Assembly (NCBI RefSeq): GCF_019458805.1
Contig: NZ_JAIBOA010000031.1
Span: 22,902 to 86,901 of the forward strand
Reading direction: 5' to 3'
Origin: Actinomadura parmotrematis
GTDB lineage: Bacteria > Actinomycetota > Actinomycetes > Streptosporangiales > Streptosporangiaceae
DNA length: 64,000 bases
Positions within the stretch are counted from its first letter, which is position 1; the number at the start of each line of letters is the position of its first letter. Shown here one piece after another: positions 1 through 10,241 of the stretch. The position numbers and the translations under genes were made by a program. The notes beneath the pieces are model-generated. The model ran no database searches. It was not told where the DNA came from and saw only the letters and a list, made by a program, of their open reading frames with translations.

Positions 1-479
1 ACGCTCGTGCGGGTGGAGAAGTTCGTACCGCCGTAAGAGTCACCGCTGACGAAAACCGTCCAGGCCGCCAGGTGGCCGCTCGGCGAGACGCGCGTCCGCG
101 ACGGGATGCCGACATCTGAATAGGCGCGGCGCCGGTGCAGGCCCGCGTCCACCACGACCGCCTCGTAGGACGGGTTGAGCGCGGTCTTGTTGCGCAGGCA
201 CAGGCCGGTGCCCGCCGCGTAGTGGAAGCGAGCGCAGACCAGGCCGCTGTCACTGCGCGGCCCGTCCGGCGCGGCGGCGGCGACGGACGCCAGGTGGTCC
301 TTGCCCGGCCCCATGCGCATGTCGCGGAACACGATGCGTCCGGGCGTGCCGAGAGTCAGGGCCGTGCCCTGCGCGGACCGTCCGGCGCGCCCGGCGGCGT
401 GCAGGGTGTAGCCGGTCGCGGCGACGGCGAGCAGGACGGCGCAGGCCGCCGTGATCAGGAGCCGGGTGCGCAGCGTCAT
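1..479 (-). CDS. TolB-like / beta-propeller secreted protein, C-terminus beyond left edge
   Basis: An open frame reads leftward from ATG at 479 to the window edge without a stop, about 159 codons. The N-terminus is a signal peptide or signal anchor (MTLRTRLLITAACAVLLAV). The region after it, including a stretch ending SPSGHLAAWTVFVSGDSYGG, resembles the blades of TolB/WD40-like propeller proteins (SPSG.. and a following hydrophobic strand). Its start overlaps the stop of the upstream MFS gene (the stop of one and start of the other share bases at 477-478), so the two are translationally coupled. TolB-like proteins beside an MFS transporter are common in actinobacteria, and the function is unknown. 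The family call rests on weak motif resemblance because most of the propeller lies outside the window. The reading frame and signal sequence are clear. Confidence 0.6.
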   Translation of the reverse strand, partial: MTLRTRLLITAACAVLLAVAATGYTLHAAGRAGRSAQGTALTLGTPGRIVFRDMRMGPGKDHLASVAAAAPDGPRSDSGLVCARFHYAAGTGLCLRNKTALNPSYEAVVVDAGLHRRRAYSDVGIPSRTRVSPSGHLAAWTVFVSGDSYGGTNFSTRTS

Positions 480-1705
480 GCGGCCGCCCCCGCCCGCCCG
501 AGCAGCGCGACGGCGCCGGCGCCCGCCGCGGCCAGCGCGGCGGCGCCCGCGAGGAGCGCGGTGTGCGGCCCCCACCACGTCCAGGCCGCGCCGAACGCCA
601 GCGACCCGACGAACCCCGCGAACGCCTGCCCCGTCTGCAGGACGGCGAGCCCGCCCGCGCGGGTGCCCTCGGGCAGCATCGGGGCCGCGATCGCCATCAG
701 CACCCCGTCGGTCGCCGCGTAGAACGCCCCGTGCAGGGCCAGGCACCCGGCCACCAGGACGGCGCCGTCCAGCGGCGACAGCAGCAGCCCGTAGCAGGCC
801 AGCAGGACCGCGTGCCCGGCGAGGAACACCGCGCGGCGCCCCACCCGGTCGGCGACGACGCCGAGCGGGACGGCGAGCAGCAGGTAGACGGCGGCCGAAC
901 CGACCGGCAGCAGCGGGAAGTACCGGATCGGCATCCCGGTCGTCCGCTGGAGCAGCAGGTACACGAAAGCGTCGCTGACGGTCGCCGCGCCGAGCAGCAG
1001 CGCGCCTCCGCACACCCGCGCGAACGCCGGGCGCCGCAGCACCGCCAGCGTCGCCCGGATCGAGGCGCCCGCCGCGCCCGCGCGGTCGCGCACGAACAGG
1101 GCCAGGATCACGACGCCGAGCGCCGCGAAGCAGAAGCTCACCGCGAACACCGGGTCGTACTGCTGGTGGGAGGCGCTCAGCACGGCGAACGCCGCGAGCG
1201 GGCCGAGCAGCGCCCCCGCGGTGTCCATCGCGCGGTGCACGCCGAACGCGCGGCCCTGCGCGTCCGGCGGGCTCGACAGCGAGATGAGCGCGTCGCGCGG
1301 CGCCGTCCGCACGCCCTTGCCGACGCGGTCGGCGACGAGCGCCGCACCGATCGCCGGCACCGTCGAGACCATCAGGAAAACCGGCTTGACCAGCGCCGAC
1401 AGCGCGTACCCCGCGCCCGCGACGAGCTTGTGCCGGGACCGGCGGTCGGCCAGGTGCCCGCCGGCCAGCCGGACGAGCGCGCCCGCGCCGCCGTACAGGC
1501 CGTCCAGGAACCCGAACGCCAGCGGCGACAGGCCGAGGCCGGCGACGAGGTAGAGGGGCAGGATCGCGGTCACCATCTCCGCCGACACGTCGGTGACGAG
1601 GCTGACGGTGCCGAGCGCGACGACGTTCGGGGCGATCCGGCGGAGCGCGCGGCGGTCGGCGACGCCGCTCGCCGCACCCGCCACGTGGCCTGCGGACAGG
1701 TACAT
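476..1705 (-). CDS. MFS transporter
   Basis: A 409-residue protein with about twelve hydrophobic segments, the normal size for a major facilitator. A motif-A-like loop (GGHLADRRSRHK, about residues 82-93) lies between TM2 and TM3. The N-terminal half contains SLVTDVSAEMVTAILPLYL, which is typical of the drug-efflux-like MFS branch. The ATG at 1705 is preceded by GGAGG five bases upstream. It is co-transcribed with the TolB-like gene, with overlapping stop and start, and is separated from the next upstream gene by a strong hairpin. The likely role is proton-coupled export of a small molecule. The substrate cannot be inferred. Confidence 0.85.
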   Translation of the reverse strand: MYLSAGHVAGAASGVADRRALRRIAPNVVALGTVSLVTDVSAEMVTAILPLYLVAGLGLSPLAFGFLDGLYGGAGALVRLAGGHLADRRSRHKLVAGAGYALSALVKPVFLMVSTVPAIGAALVADRVGKGVRTAPRDALISLSSPPDAQGRAFGVHRAMDTAGALLGPLAAFAVLSASHQQYDPVFAVSFCFAALGVVILALFVRDRAGAAGASIRATLAVLRRPAFARVCGGALLLGAATVSDAFVYLLLQRTTGMPIRYFPLLPVGSAAVYLLLAVPLGVVADRVGRRAVFLAGHAVLLACYGLLLSPLDGAVLVAGCLALHGAFYAATDGVLMAIAAPMLPEGTRAGGLAVLQTGQAFAGFVGSLAFGAAWTWWGPHTALLAGAAALAAAGAGAVALLGRAGAAA

Positions 1706-1725
1706 CGGGACCTCCTAGCGGGGGA

Positions 1726-1757
1726 CCCGGCCCGGGGGACGCCGCCCCCGGGCCGGG
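1726..1757 (-). terminator. Strong GC hairpin between phosphoesterase and MFS genes
   Basis: A perfect 13-bp inverted repeat (arms 1726-1738 and 1745-1757, 6-base loop) lies 6 bases past the phosphoesterase stop. There is no U-tract, as is common for actinobacterial intrinsic terminators. It would end the phosphoesterase transcript before the MFS gene. Confidence 0.6.
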
Positions 1758-1763
1758 CTCGGG

Positions 1764-2660
1764 TCACTGCCAGATCGCGGTGATGGGGGAGGCCGACGCG
1801 GCGTTGCCCGCGTGGGTGGTGCCGTACATGTCCTCCAGCGTGCGGAGCAGGTTGTAGTGGTTCCACTGGGTGGCGTAGGTGCCGGTCTTGACGTGCGCGC
1901 CGTAGACGACCGTCGGGATGCGGTTGCCGGCGAGGCGGTTGTCCTCGTCGAAGGTGACCACGAGCGCGCTGTTGTGCGCGACGGCCCACGTGGCGTAGGC
2001 CGACAGCTTGCTCTTCACCCAGGTGTCGCCGGTGCCGACCGAGCAGTCGTGCATGTCGTTGCACAGGTTCGGAACGGCGAAGGAGACGGTCGGCAGCCTG
2101 GTGTAGTCGGTCGGCCACTGCGCCCAGGTGTAGCCGGTCGAGGCGGGCACGTTGCTGAAGGAGAACCAGGGGTTGTGCTTGCGGGCGTACTTGCCCGCGC
2201 TGTTGGAGCAGGTCGTGGACCCGGCCGACGGCAGGCCCTCGTTGTAGCTGCCCCAGGTGCGGCCCGCGGCGATCAGCTCGGCGCCGAGGTTGGCGGTCGA
2301 GTAGGGCGCTCCGGGCGGCGCGCAGGTGTCGTCGGTGACGCCCTGCGTGGAGCCGGAGAACAGCGCGAAGTAGTTCGGCTGGCTCGGGTGGGTCTCGGCG
2401 TAGAAGGCGGTCAGGTTCGCGCCGCCCGCCGCCAGGGAGTTGATGTAGGGGGCGCTGGAGCTGCCGATGACCTGGGAGTAGGCGTGGTTCTCCAGGACGA
2501 CCACGACGACGTGGTCCAGGGCCGGCACCCCGGCGGCGTAGGCGGGGCGCCGCCCGGTCACGGCGACGGCGGCGGCCACGGCGGCGGCGGTCAGCACCGC
2601 GACCAGGGCGAGCAGGACGGATCGTCGGCGGGCGGAGGGGGAGAGCGGGGAAGCGGGCAC
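1764..2660 (-). CDS. Secreted phosphoesterase (acid phosphatase / phospholipase C-like family)
   Basis: About 298 residues. After an arginine-rich N-terminus and a long hydrophobic signal segment comes LDHVVVVVLENHAYSQVIG, the metal-binding start of the bacterial phosphoesterase family (PF04185, AcpA/PlcC-like). ETHPSQPNYFALFSGS and LVVTFDEDN follow, matching the later active-site motifs of that family. It is predicted to be exported and to hydrolyse phosphate monoesters or diesters outside the cell. The GTG at 2660 was chosen because GGAGG lies four bases upstream; the frame stays open to an ATG at 2729 that lacks a ribosome site. Paired cysteines (CAPPG, CSNS, CNDMHDC) fit an extracytoplasmic protein. 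Confidence 0.82.
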   Translation of the reverse strand: MPASPLSPSARRRSVLLALVAVLTAAAVAAAVAVTGRRPAYAAGVPALDHVVVVVLENHAYSQVIGSSSAPYINSLAAGGANLTAFYAETHPSQPNYFALFSGSTQGVTDDTCAPPGAPYSTANLGAELIAAGRTWGSYNEGLPSAGSTTCSNSAGKYARKHNPWFSFSNVPASTGYTWAQWPTDYTRLPTVSFAVPNLCNDMHDCSVGTGDTWVKSKLSAYATWAVAHNSALVVTFDEDNRLAGNRIPTVVYGAHVKTGTYATQWNHYNLLRTLEDMYGTTHAGNAASASPITAIWQ

Positions 2661-2917
2661 GGGACCTCCAGGGAGGGGGGAGATTTGCCGCTTTGTTCCG
2701 GCGCCGTGAAGATTCCACCCGCCCGGCACCGGCCCGGGGACGGCGGCCGTCCGGCGGGCGAAGCGCGGGTGAACGCGCGGGTGGGCGGACGGCCGGCGAG
2801 CGCGCGGACGGGCGCGCGGACGGGCGGGCGGACGGGCGGGCGCGAACCGGCCCGAGCAGTGATCATGGGCTGCTAGATTCGCGGGGATTTCTACTGGTGA
2901 GCGGTGAGGTGTCCAGG

Positions 2918-3595
2918 TTGAACGACGTGCCCGAGCGGGGCAGCCACCGGCGGCCGGCCCCGGCGGCGCGGGACCGGCTGCGGAGCCGCCCGGTCCTCAT
3001 CGGCGCGGCGGGCGCGGGGGCCGCGGCCGTCGCCGCCCTCGGCCTCTACGCGCTGCGCGGCGGCGACGAGCCGGACACGGCCGTGGCCGCCGCCCCGGCC
3101 GGGCCCGGGGTCGCGAGCGGCGGCGTCGCGCCGGGCCCGACGTACGGCCGGGTCGTCCCGCCGAAGGCGCCGCCCGCGCCCGCGCCGAGCCCCTCGGCGA
3201 GCCCGTCGAAGAGCGCCGCGCCGTCGCCGTCGCCCACGCCGCCGGCGAGCCGGTCCGCCTCGCCGCGCCCGCCGGCGGGCAGCGCCCGCCTCACCGCCTC
3301 CTACGGCACCGCCAACCGCTGGCGCGAGGGATTCATCGGCACGATCACGGTGACGAACCGGGGCGCCGCGCCGTCGGCGGGCTGGCGCCTCGCGGCCTTC
3401 TTCCCCGGCCGGACGTCGATCACCTCGGCCTGGGGGCAGGGCGGGGCGGTCGCCACGTCGTCCTCCCGCAACGGCGTCGGCGCGTCCGGCGGCCCGCTCG
3501 CGCCGGGCGCGTCGGTCCAGGTCGGCTTCCAGGCGACGGGCCGGGCGACCGGGCCCGCCTCGTGCGTGCTGGACGGCCGCTCCTGCTCGGGCTGA
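2918..3595 (+). CDS. Membrane-anchored protein with C-terminal CBM2-type (cellulose-binding) domain
   Basis: The N-terminus is basic and is followed by one hydrophobic segment (RPVLIGAAGAGAAAVAALGL). Next come a long Pro/Ala/Ser linker and a C-terminal domain of about 100 residues. That domain has the CBM2 pattern: TASYGTANRWREGFIGTITV, then NRGA..SAGWRLAAFF, SAWG, N.V.A..GPLAPGASVQVGF, and two cysteines near the end (ASCVL, RSCSG). No catalytic domain is present, so it may bind polysaccharide or display a sugar-binding module at the surface. The start is uncertain: TTG 2918 has GAGG eight bases upstream, with GTG 2897 and GTG 2927 as alternatives. An in-frame extension to 2693 is low-complexity Arg/Gly and unlikely to be coding. 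Confidence 0.62.
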   Translation: MNDVPERGSHRRPAPAARDRLRSRPVLIGAAGAGAAAVAALGLYALRGGDEPDTAVAAAPAGPGVASGGVAPGPTYGRVVPPKAPPAPAPSPSASPSKSAAPSPSPTPPASRSASPRPPAGSARLTASYGTANRWREGFIGTITVTNRGAAPSAGWRLAAFFPGRTSITSAWGQGGAVATSSSRNGVGASGGPLAPGASVQVGFQATGRATGPASCVLDGRSCSG

Positions 3596-3617
3596 CGGCC
3601 GGGCCGGCCGCGGGCGG

Positions 3618-4214
3618 TCAGGGGCGCGGACGCCGCCGGTAGACGCCCGCGCCGATCCCGACCGACAGCGCCGTCCCGGCGACGGCCGACAGCACCGCGA
3701 GCTGGAGCGCCGACAGGGGCAGCAGCGGCCCGCGCGCGCCCGCGTCGTCGACGGCGACGAAGACGCACACCACGTCCTGGCCGCGCGCCGGGACGACCGC
3801 CCCGTGCCGCACCGGCACCGGGTCGCCCGCCCGGGTCCGGCAGTCCGGCGCCTCCAGCCGGTAGCCGGACGGCCCGCCGGACTGGGCGAGGCGGTAGGCC
3901 GCGCCCGCCTCGACGGCACGGCCGGTGACCTGCGGCGTGCCGCTCGCGCCCGCGATGGCCGGCGCGGCGGCGGATGCGGCGGCGGGCGCCGCGACGGCGT
4001 CCGCCGGGGCCGAGCGCGCCGCCGACAGCGTCCAGTCGCCCGGGGCGGCGCGGCCTTCGCCGCCGTTCACCACCCGCTTGACCAGGGTGAGCCGCGCGGG
4101 GACCTGCTCGTGCGCCGGAGCGCCGCCCGAGGCGGCGGCGGCCGGGCCCGCCGCGCAGGGGAGCGCGAGGCAGGCCAGCAGCCCGGGCGCGGCGGCGCGC
4201 TGCAGAAAACTCAT
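3618..4214 (-). CDS. Cell-surface protein with prealbumin-like fold domain
   Basis: 198 residues. It has a cleavable signal peptide (MSFLQRAAAPGLLACLALP), a domain beginning LTLVKRVVNGGEG.A.PGDWTLSA, and a later segment VEAGAAYRLAQSGGPSGYRL. This is the pattern of prealbumin/SpaA-like folds found in actinobacterial surface proteins. Two cysteine positions (PDCRTRAG and DVVCVFV) may form a disulfide. The C-terminus has one transmembrane helix (about LLPLSALQLAVLSAVAGTAL) followed by RRRPRP, a stop-transfer anchor rather than an LPXTG sorting signal. ATG 4214 has GAGGG four bases upstream; the frame stays open to 4412 but upstream lacks a ribosome site. It converges on the CBM2-domain gene. Confidence 0.65.
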   Translation of the reverse strand: MSFLQRAAAPGLLACLALPCAAGPAAAASGGAPAHEQVPARLTLVKRVVNGGEGRAAPGDWTLSAARSAPADAVAAPAAASAAAPAIAGASGTPQVTGRAVEAGAAYRLAQSGGPSGYRLEAPDCRTRAGDPVPVRHGAVVPARGQDVVCVFVAVDDAGARGPLLPLSALQLAVLSAVAGTALSVGIGAGVYRRRPRP

Positions 4215-4340
4215 GATCCCTCGATAGCCGGGGCGGGCGGCCCGCGTCCCGGCCGCCGCGCCCCCTTGTCCACCCTTTACCCGGGAGCGCTCCCACCGCG
4301 GCGCCCGGGAACGGACACCGGATCGGGACCTCCGGAGGGG

Positions 4341-4386
4341 TTGACGAACCGTTCGGCTACGCCTTAAATCAGGTCTTAAATTTAGC
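4341..4386 (+). promoter_or_regulatory. Promoter and probable ROK operator of the beta-glucoside operon
   Basis: TTGACG (4341-4346), a 17-base spacer and TTAAAT (4364-4369) form a good -35/-10 pair about 50 bases before the binding-protein RBS. The -10 lies inside a direct repeat of CTTAAAT (4363-4369 and 4375-4381, 12-base period). Such a repeat over the transcription start suits a repressor operator. The natural candidate is the ROK regulator encoded at the end of the same operon. Confidence 0.6.
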
Positions 4387-4435
4387 CGGGGTACGAACCG
4401 TCCTCCCCCCACCCCCCAGAGAGGGGACAGCGATC

Positions 4436-5740
4436 ATGCGCCTGTTCCGCACCACCGCTCTCGCCGCCGCCACGACCCTCGCCCTGTCCGCGCTCGCCGC
4501 CTGCGGCGGGGACGGCGGCAGCGGCGGCGGCGACGCCAAGACGATCACCTACTGGGCCAGCAACCAGGGCGCCGACCTGTCGGTCGACAAGAAGGTCCTG
4601 GCGCCCGAGCTCGCCAAGTTCGAGCAGCAGACCGGCATCCACGTCAAGTACGAGGTGGTGCCCTGGAGCGACCTGCTGAAGCGCATCCTCGCCGCCGCGA
4701 CCTCCGGCCAGGGCCCCGACGTGCTGAACATCGGCAACACCTGGTCGGCGTCCCTCCAGGCGACCGGCGCCCTCCAGGAGTGGGACGACGCCTCCTTCGC
4801 CAAGATCGGCGGCAAGGACCGGTTCCTCGCCTCCTCCCTCAGCGCCACCGGCGCGGCCGGCAAGACCCCCGCCGCCGTGCCGCTCTACTCCCTGGCCTAC
4901 GCGCTCTACTACAACAAGAAGCGCTTCGCCGACGCCGGCATCGACAAGCCGCCGGCGACCTGGTCCGAGCTCGTCGCCACCGGCAAGAAGCTCACCAAGG
5001 ACGGCAAGTACGGCCTCGCCATCGAGGGCGCCAACAACTCCGAGAACGCCCACCACGCGTTCGTGTTCGCCAAGCAGCACGGCGGCGACTTCTTCGACGC
5101 CGCCGGCAAGCCCACCCTGGACTCCCAGGCCGCCGTCGAGGGCGTCACCCAGTACGTGAACCTGCTGGCCGGCGACAAGATCGCCGCACCGGGCAACGCC
5201 GAGTACATGCAGAACGAGTCGGTCCGCGACCTGGCCACCGGCAAGGCCGCGATGCTGCTCTGGCAGGCCGCCGGCACCGCGCTGAAGGCCCGCGGCATGA
5301 AGGAGGACGACTACGGCGTCGCGCCCGTCCCGGTGCAGTCCGGCGCCCCCGGCCAGGGCGCCCAGGTGAACTCGATGGTCGCCGGCATCAACATCGCGAT
5401 GTTCAAGAACACCAAGAACAAGGACGGCGCCTTCCAGTTCGTGAAGTTCATGACCAGCGACGCCGAGCAGAAGACGCTGAACACCGCCTACGGCTCGCTG
5501 CCGTCGGTCAAGGCCGCGCAGGAGGACCCGGCGTTCAACACCCCCGAGCGGTCGGTCCTGCGCAAGGCGCTCGCCGAGAGCGCCGCGCCGCTGCCGCAGG
5601 TGGCCGCCGAGTCGCAGTTCGAGGACCTGGTCGGCGCCGCCATGAAGGAGCTGTTCGCGCAGGCCGCGGCCGGCAAGCCGGTGACCGCCGACGACGTCCG
5701 CAAGCGCCTGCAGAAGGCCCAGCAGCAGATGCCGAAGTAG
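4436..5740 (+). CDS. Sugar ABC transporter substrate-binding lipoprotein
   Basis: 434 residues of the family 1 extracellular solute-binding class. A signal peptide ends in the lipobox ALAAC with Cys23, followed by a Gly/Ser-rich tether, so it is a membrane-tethered lipoprotein. The body has the hallmark order of oligosaccharide-binding proteins: ITYWAS, FEQQTGI, GPDVLNIG, LYYNKK.F..AGI..PPATWSEL, and a C-terminal segment EPA-like helix. It is first in an operon with two permeases, a GH1 beta-glucosidase and a ROK regulator. It therefore most likely captures cellobiose or another beta-glucoside, although the ligand is inferred from context. Confidence 0.88.
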   Translation: MRLFRTTALAAATTLALSALAACGGDGGSGGGDAKTITYWASNQGADLSVDKKVLAPELAKFEQQTGIHVKYEVVPWSDLLKRILAAATSGQGPDVLNIGNTWSASLQATGALQEWDDASFAKIGGKDRFLASSLSATGAAGKTPAAVPLYSLAYALYYNKKRFADAGIDKPPATWSELVATGKKLTKDGKYGLAIEGANNSENAHHAFVFAKQHGGDFFDAAGKPTLDSQAAVEGVTQYVNLLAGDKIAAPGNAEYMQNESVRDLATGKAAMLLWQAAGTALKARGMKEDDYGVAPVPVQSGAPGQGAQVNSMVAGINIAMFKNTKNKDGAFQFVKFMTSDAEQKTLNTAYGSLPSVKAAQEDPAFNTPERSVLRKALAESAAPLPQVAAESQFEDLVGAAMKELFAQAAAGKPVTADDVRKRLQKAQQQMPK

Positions 5741-5747
5741 GGCGGTC

Positions 5748-6740
5748 ATGACGACGACCACCCCACGGCTCCGCCGCGCGGGCGGGAAGGGCGCGCCGCC
5801 GGCCGCCCCGCCCGCGCGGCGGGGCGCCGCCCGGCGCATCCGCCGGGGCAGTCTGCCCTACCTGTTCCTGCTGCCCGCGCTCGCGCTGGAGCTGCTGGTC
5901 CACCTCGTGCCGATGATCGTCGGCATCGTGATGAGCTTCAAGGGCCTCACCCAGTTCTACATCCGCAACTGGAACGAGGCCCCCTGGACCGGCCTCGGCA
6001 ACTACAAGGTCGCGGTGGACGTCGACGCCCCCGTCGGCGCCGACCTGCTGCGCTCCTTCACCGTCACCTGCGCGTTCACCCTCCTCGCGGTCGGGCTCGC
6101 CTGGCTGCTCGGCACCGCCGCCGCCGTCCTCATGCAGGACGCCTTCCGCGGCCGCGGCTGGCTGCGGGCGCTGTTCCTCACCCCCTACGCGCTGCCGGTG
6201 TACACCTCGGTGATCGTGTGGATGTTCATGTTCCAGCACGACAACGGCCTGGTGAACCACGTCGTGCACGACCAGCTGCACCTCACCTCCGGCCGGCCGT
6301 TCTGGCTGATCGGCGACAACAGCTTCGTCGCGCTGCTCACCGTGTCGGTCTGGCGGAACTGGCCGTTCGCGTTCCTCATCATCACCGCCGGCCTGCAGAA
6401 CATCCCCCGCGACCTGTACGAGGCGTCGGCGATCGACGGCGCCGGGGTGTGGCGCCAGCTCCGCGCGATCACGCTGCCGTCGCTCCGCCCGGTCAACCAG
6501 GTGCTCGTGCTGGTGCTGTTCCTCTGGACGTTCAACGACTTCAACGTCCCGTTCGTGATGTTCGGCGGGTCGGCGCCGCCGCGCGCCGACCTCATCTCGG
6601 TGCACATCTACCAGGCGTCGTTCGTCACCTGGAACTTCGGCACCGGCTCGGCGATGTCGGTCCTGCTGCTGCTGTTCCTGCTGCTCGTCACCGCGGTCTA
6701 CCTGCCGGTCACCGCCAAGCTGAGGGGGCGCGATGCCTGA
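5748..6740 (+). CDS. Sugar ABC transporter permease (MalF-like)
   Basis: 330 residues. A basic N-terminus is followed by six hydrophobic segments starting at LPYLFLLPALALELLVHLVP. The cytoplasmic EAA loop for ATPase docking is visible (YEASAIDGAGVWRQLRAITLPSLRP), placing it in the binding-protein-dependent sugar permease family. It starts seven bases after the binding-protein stop and ends 8 bases inside the next permease, so the genes are translationally coupled. It forms the inner-membrane channel with the following MalG-like protein. Confidence 0.9.
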   Translation: MTTTTPRLRRAGGKGAPPAAPPARRGAARRIRRGSLPYLFLLPALALELLVHLVPMIVGIVMSFKGLTQFYIRNWNEAPWTGLGNYKVAVDVDAPVGADLLRSFTVTCAFTLLAVGLAWLLGTAAAVLMQDAFRGRGWLRALFLTPYALPVYTSVIVWMFMFQHDNGLVNHVVHDQLHLTSGRPFWLIGDNSFVALLTVSVWRNWPFAFLIITAGLQNIPRDLYEASAIDGAGVWRQLRAITLPSLRPVNQVLVLVLFLWTFNDFNVPFVMFGGSAPPRADLISVHIYQASFVTWNFGTGSAMSVLLLLFLLLVTAVYLPVTAKLRGRDA

Positions 6741-7632
6741 GACCGCACCGGCGGGGACCGCGCCGCGGCGCACGAGCGGCTACCGGTCGCCGACCGCGCC
6801 GCCGCGCTCGATGATCGTCACGCGCTGGATCGTGCTCGGCCTGCTCACCGCCTTCACCGGCCTGCCCATCTACGTGATGGCGACCGGCTCGCTGAAGCCG
6901 CTGCGGGACGTGTCCGGGGAGTTCCGCTGGATCCCCTCCGGCCTCACCCTGCGGCCCTACGCCGACATCTGGCACACCATCCCGCTCGGCCGCTACTTCC
7001 TCAACTCGCTCATCATCGCGGGCGGCGCGACCGTCTGCTCCGTCGTCGTCGCGGTGTTCGCCGCCTACGCCGTCAGCCGGTACAGCTTCCGCGGCCGCCG
7101 CGTCTTCACCGTGACGGTGCTGTCCACCCAGATGTTCCCCGGCATCCTGTTCCTGCTGCCGCTCTTCCTCATCTACGTCAACGTCGGCAACTACACCGGC
7201 CTGCAGCTCTACGGCTCGCGCGGCGGCCTGATCCTCACCTACCTGACGTTCTCGCTGCCGTTCTCGATCTGGATGCTGGTCGGCTACTTCGACTCCATCC
7301 CGAAGGGCCTGGACGAGGCCGCGCAGGTCGACGGCTGCGGCCCGGTCGGCGCGCTGCTGCGCGTCGTCCTGCCCGCCGCCGTGCCCGGCATCGTCGCCGT
7401 CGCCATCTACGCCTTCATGACCGCCTGGGGCGAGGTGCTGTTCGCCTCGGTCATGACCGACGACCGGACCCGCACCCTCGCCGTCGGCCTGCAGGGCTAC
7501 GCCACCCAGAACGACGTGTACTGGAACCAGGTCATGGCCGCCTCGCTGGTCGTCAGCGTGCCGGTGGTCGCCGGGTTCCTCCTCCTGCAGCGCTACCTGG
7601 TCACCGGCCTCACCGCCGGCGCCGTCAAATGA
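6733..7632 (+). CDS. Sugar ABC transporter permease (MalG-like)
   Basis: 299 residues with six transmembrane segments and an EAA loop (DEAAQVDGCGPVGALLRVVLPAAVPG), the signature of the MalG/CebG half of carbohydrate importers. The start overlaps the previous permease and the stop overlaps an ATG of the beta-glucosidase frame. No ATPase gene follows. Actinobacteria commonly serve several sugar permeases with one shared ATPase of the MsiK type, and that is the likely partner here, encoded elsewhere. Confidence 0.9.
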   Translation: MPETAPAGTAPRRTSGYRSPTAPPRSMIVTRWIVLGLLTAFTGLPIYVMATGSLKPLRDVSGEFRWIPSGLTLRPYADIWHTIPLGRYFLNSLIIAGGATVCSVVVAVFAAYAVSRYSFRGRRVFTVTVLSTQMFPGILFLLPLFLIYVNVGNYTGLQLYGSRGGLILTYLTFSLPFSIWMLVGYFDSIPKGLDEAAQVDGCGPVGALLRVVLPAAVPGIVAVAIYAFMTAWGEVLFASVMTDDRTRTLAVGLQGYATQNDVYWNQVMAASLVVSVPVVAGFLLLQRYLVTGLTAGAVK

Positions 7633-7649
7633 TCTCCGAAAGGCCGTCC

Positions 7650-9014
<1,365 letters not shown>

Positions 9015-9055
9015 TCGCTTACTTGTATTAAGGTCTGAAGAAAAAGGGGGAGGCC

Positions 9056-10234
9056 ATGCAGGAGCGCAGGCGGTCCACGGTCCGCGACCTGAGGCGCGAC
9101 AACCGGTCGGTGCTCCTGTGGGCGCTCTACTTCGACCAGCCGCGCACCCGCCAGGACCTCAGCACCGCCACCGGCCTCAGCCCCGCGTCGGTCAGCAACG
9201 TCATCCGCGGGCTGATCGACGAGGGCATCGTGGTCGAGGCCGGGTCGGTGGAGTCCGAGGGCGGCCGCCCGCGCGTCCTGCTGCGCATCAACCCCGAGCA
9301 CCGGCACGTGGTCGGCGTGGACGTCGGCGAGACCCGCATCCGGGTCGAGCTGTTCGACCTGATGATGACCGAGCGCGCCAAGGCCGAGTTCCCGCTGGAA
9401 CGCTCCGGGCACGACGCGCGGGTCGTCGCCGACCGCATCCTGGCGGGCCTCGACGCGGTCCTCAGCGGCGTCGACCCCGGCACCGTCCTCGGCGCCGGGA
9501 TCGGCGTGCCCGGCGTCGTGCTGCGCGGCAGCGACCCGGTGGTGCACGGCCCCACCTACGGCTGGGACGCGGTGCCGCTGGAGCGGATGCTGCGGTCCGG
9601 CACCGACCTGCCCCTGTACATCGACAACGGCGCCAAGACGATGGGGCAGGCCGAGCTGTGGTTCGGCGCCGGGCGCGGCGCCCAGCACGCCGTCATCGGC
9701 CTCATCGGGTCGGGCGTCGGCGCCAGCATCATCACCGGCGGCGTCACCCACCGCGGCTCGACGTCCAGCGCGGGGGAGTGGGGGCACACCACCCTCGTGG
9801 TCGGCGGCCGCGCCTGCCGGTGCGGCTCGGCGGGCTGCCTGGAGGCGTACGCGGGCGCCGAGGCGATCCTCGACCGCTACGGCCTGCCGCTGCCCGGCGA
9901 GGACCAGGAGTCCCAGCTCGCCGCGCTGCTCGCGCTCGCCGCGACCGACGCGCGGGCCGCCGAGGTCATCGACGAGACCGCCCTGTTCCTCGGCGCGGGC
10001 ATCGCCGGGCTGGTCAACCTGCTCGACCCCGAGCGGATCATCCTCGGCGGCTGGGCCGGGCTGCTGCTCGGCGAGCGGATGCTCCCGGCGATCCGCGCGG
10101 CCGTCGCCCGGCACTCGCTCATGCACGCCTTCGGGACGCCGCCGGTCGAGCTCTGCCGGCTCGGCCCGGACGCGGTCGCGCTCGGCGCGGCGACGCTGCC
10201 GGTCGAGCGGTTCCTCAACGGCGCGGCCGGCTGA
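9056..10234 (+). CDS. ROK-family transcriptional repressor (beta-glucoside operon)
   Basis: 392 residues. The N-terminal winged helix (TRQDLSTATGLSPASVSNVIRG) is followed by a ROK sugar-binding domain with VVGVDVGETRIRVELFD and GIGVPG. The zinc motif CRCGSAGCLEAY begins at Cys254. This is the NagC/XylR-type repressor architecture. It closes the beta-glucoside operon, so it probably senses the imported sugar and represses the operon promoter at 4341-4386. The start has a very strong GGGGGAGG site two bases upstream. The short gap before it contains TATTAAGG, similar to the proposed operator heptamer. Confidence 0.9.
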   Translation: MQERRRSTVRDLRRDNRSVLLWALYFDQPRTRQDLSTATGLSPASVSNVIRGLIDEGIVVEAGSVESEGGRPRVLLRINPEHRHVVGVDVGETRIRVELFDLMMTERAKAEFPLERSGHDARVVADRILAGLDAVLSGVDPGTVLGAGIGVPGVVLRGSDPVVHGPTYGWDAVPLERMLRSGTDLPLYIDNGAKTMGQAELWFGAGRGAQHAVIGLIGSGVGASIITGGVTHRGSTSSAGEWGHTTLVVGGRACRCGSAGCLEAYAGAEAILDRYGLPLPGEDQESQLAALLALAATDARAAEVIDETALFLGAGIAGLVNLLDPERIILGGWAGLLLGERMLPAIRAAVARHSLMHAFGTPPVELCRLGPDAVALGAATLPVERFLNGAAG

Positions 10235-10241
10235 GCCCGCT

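Noticed and set aside
2770..2860. Tandem GGACGGGCGGGC-like repeats upstream of the CBM2-type gene
   Set aside because: Imperfect GC slippage repeat with no spacer structure. It is not CRISPR, and an Arg/Gly translation there is unlikely to be a protein.
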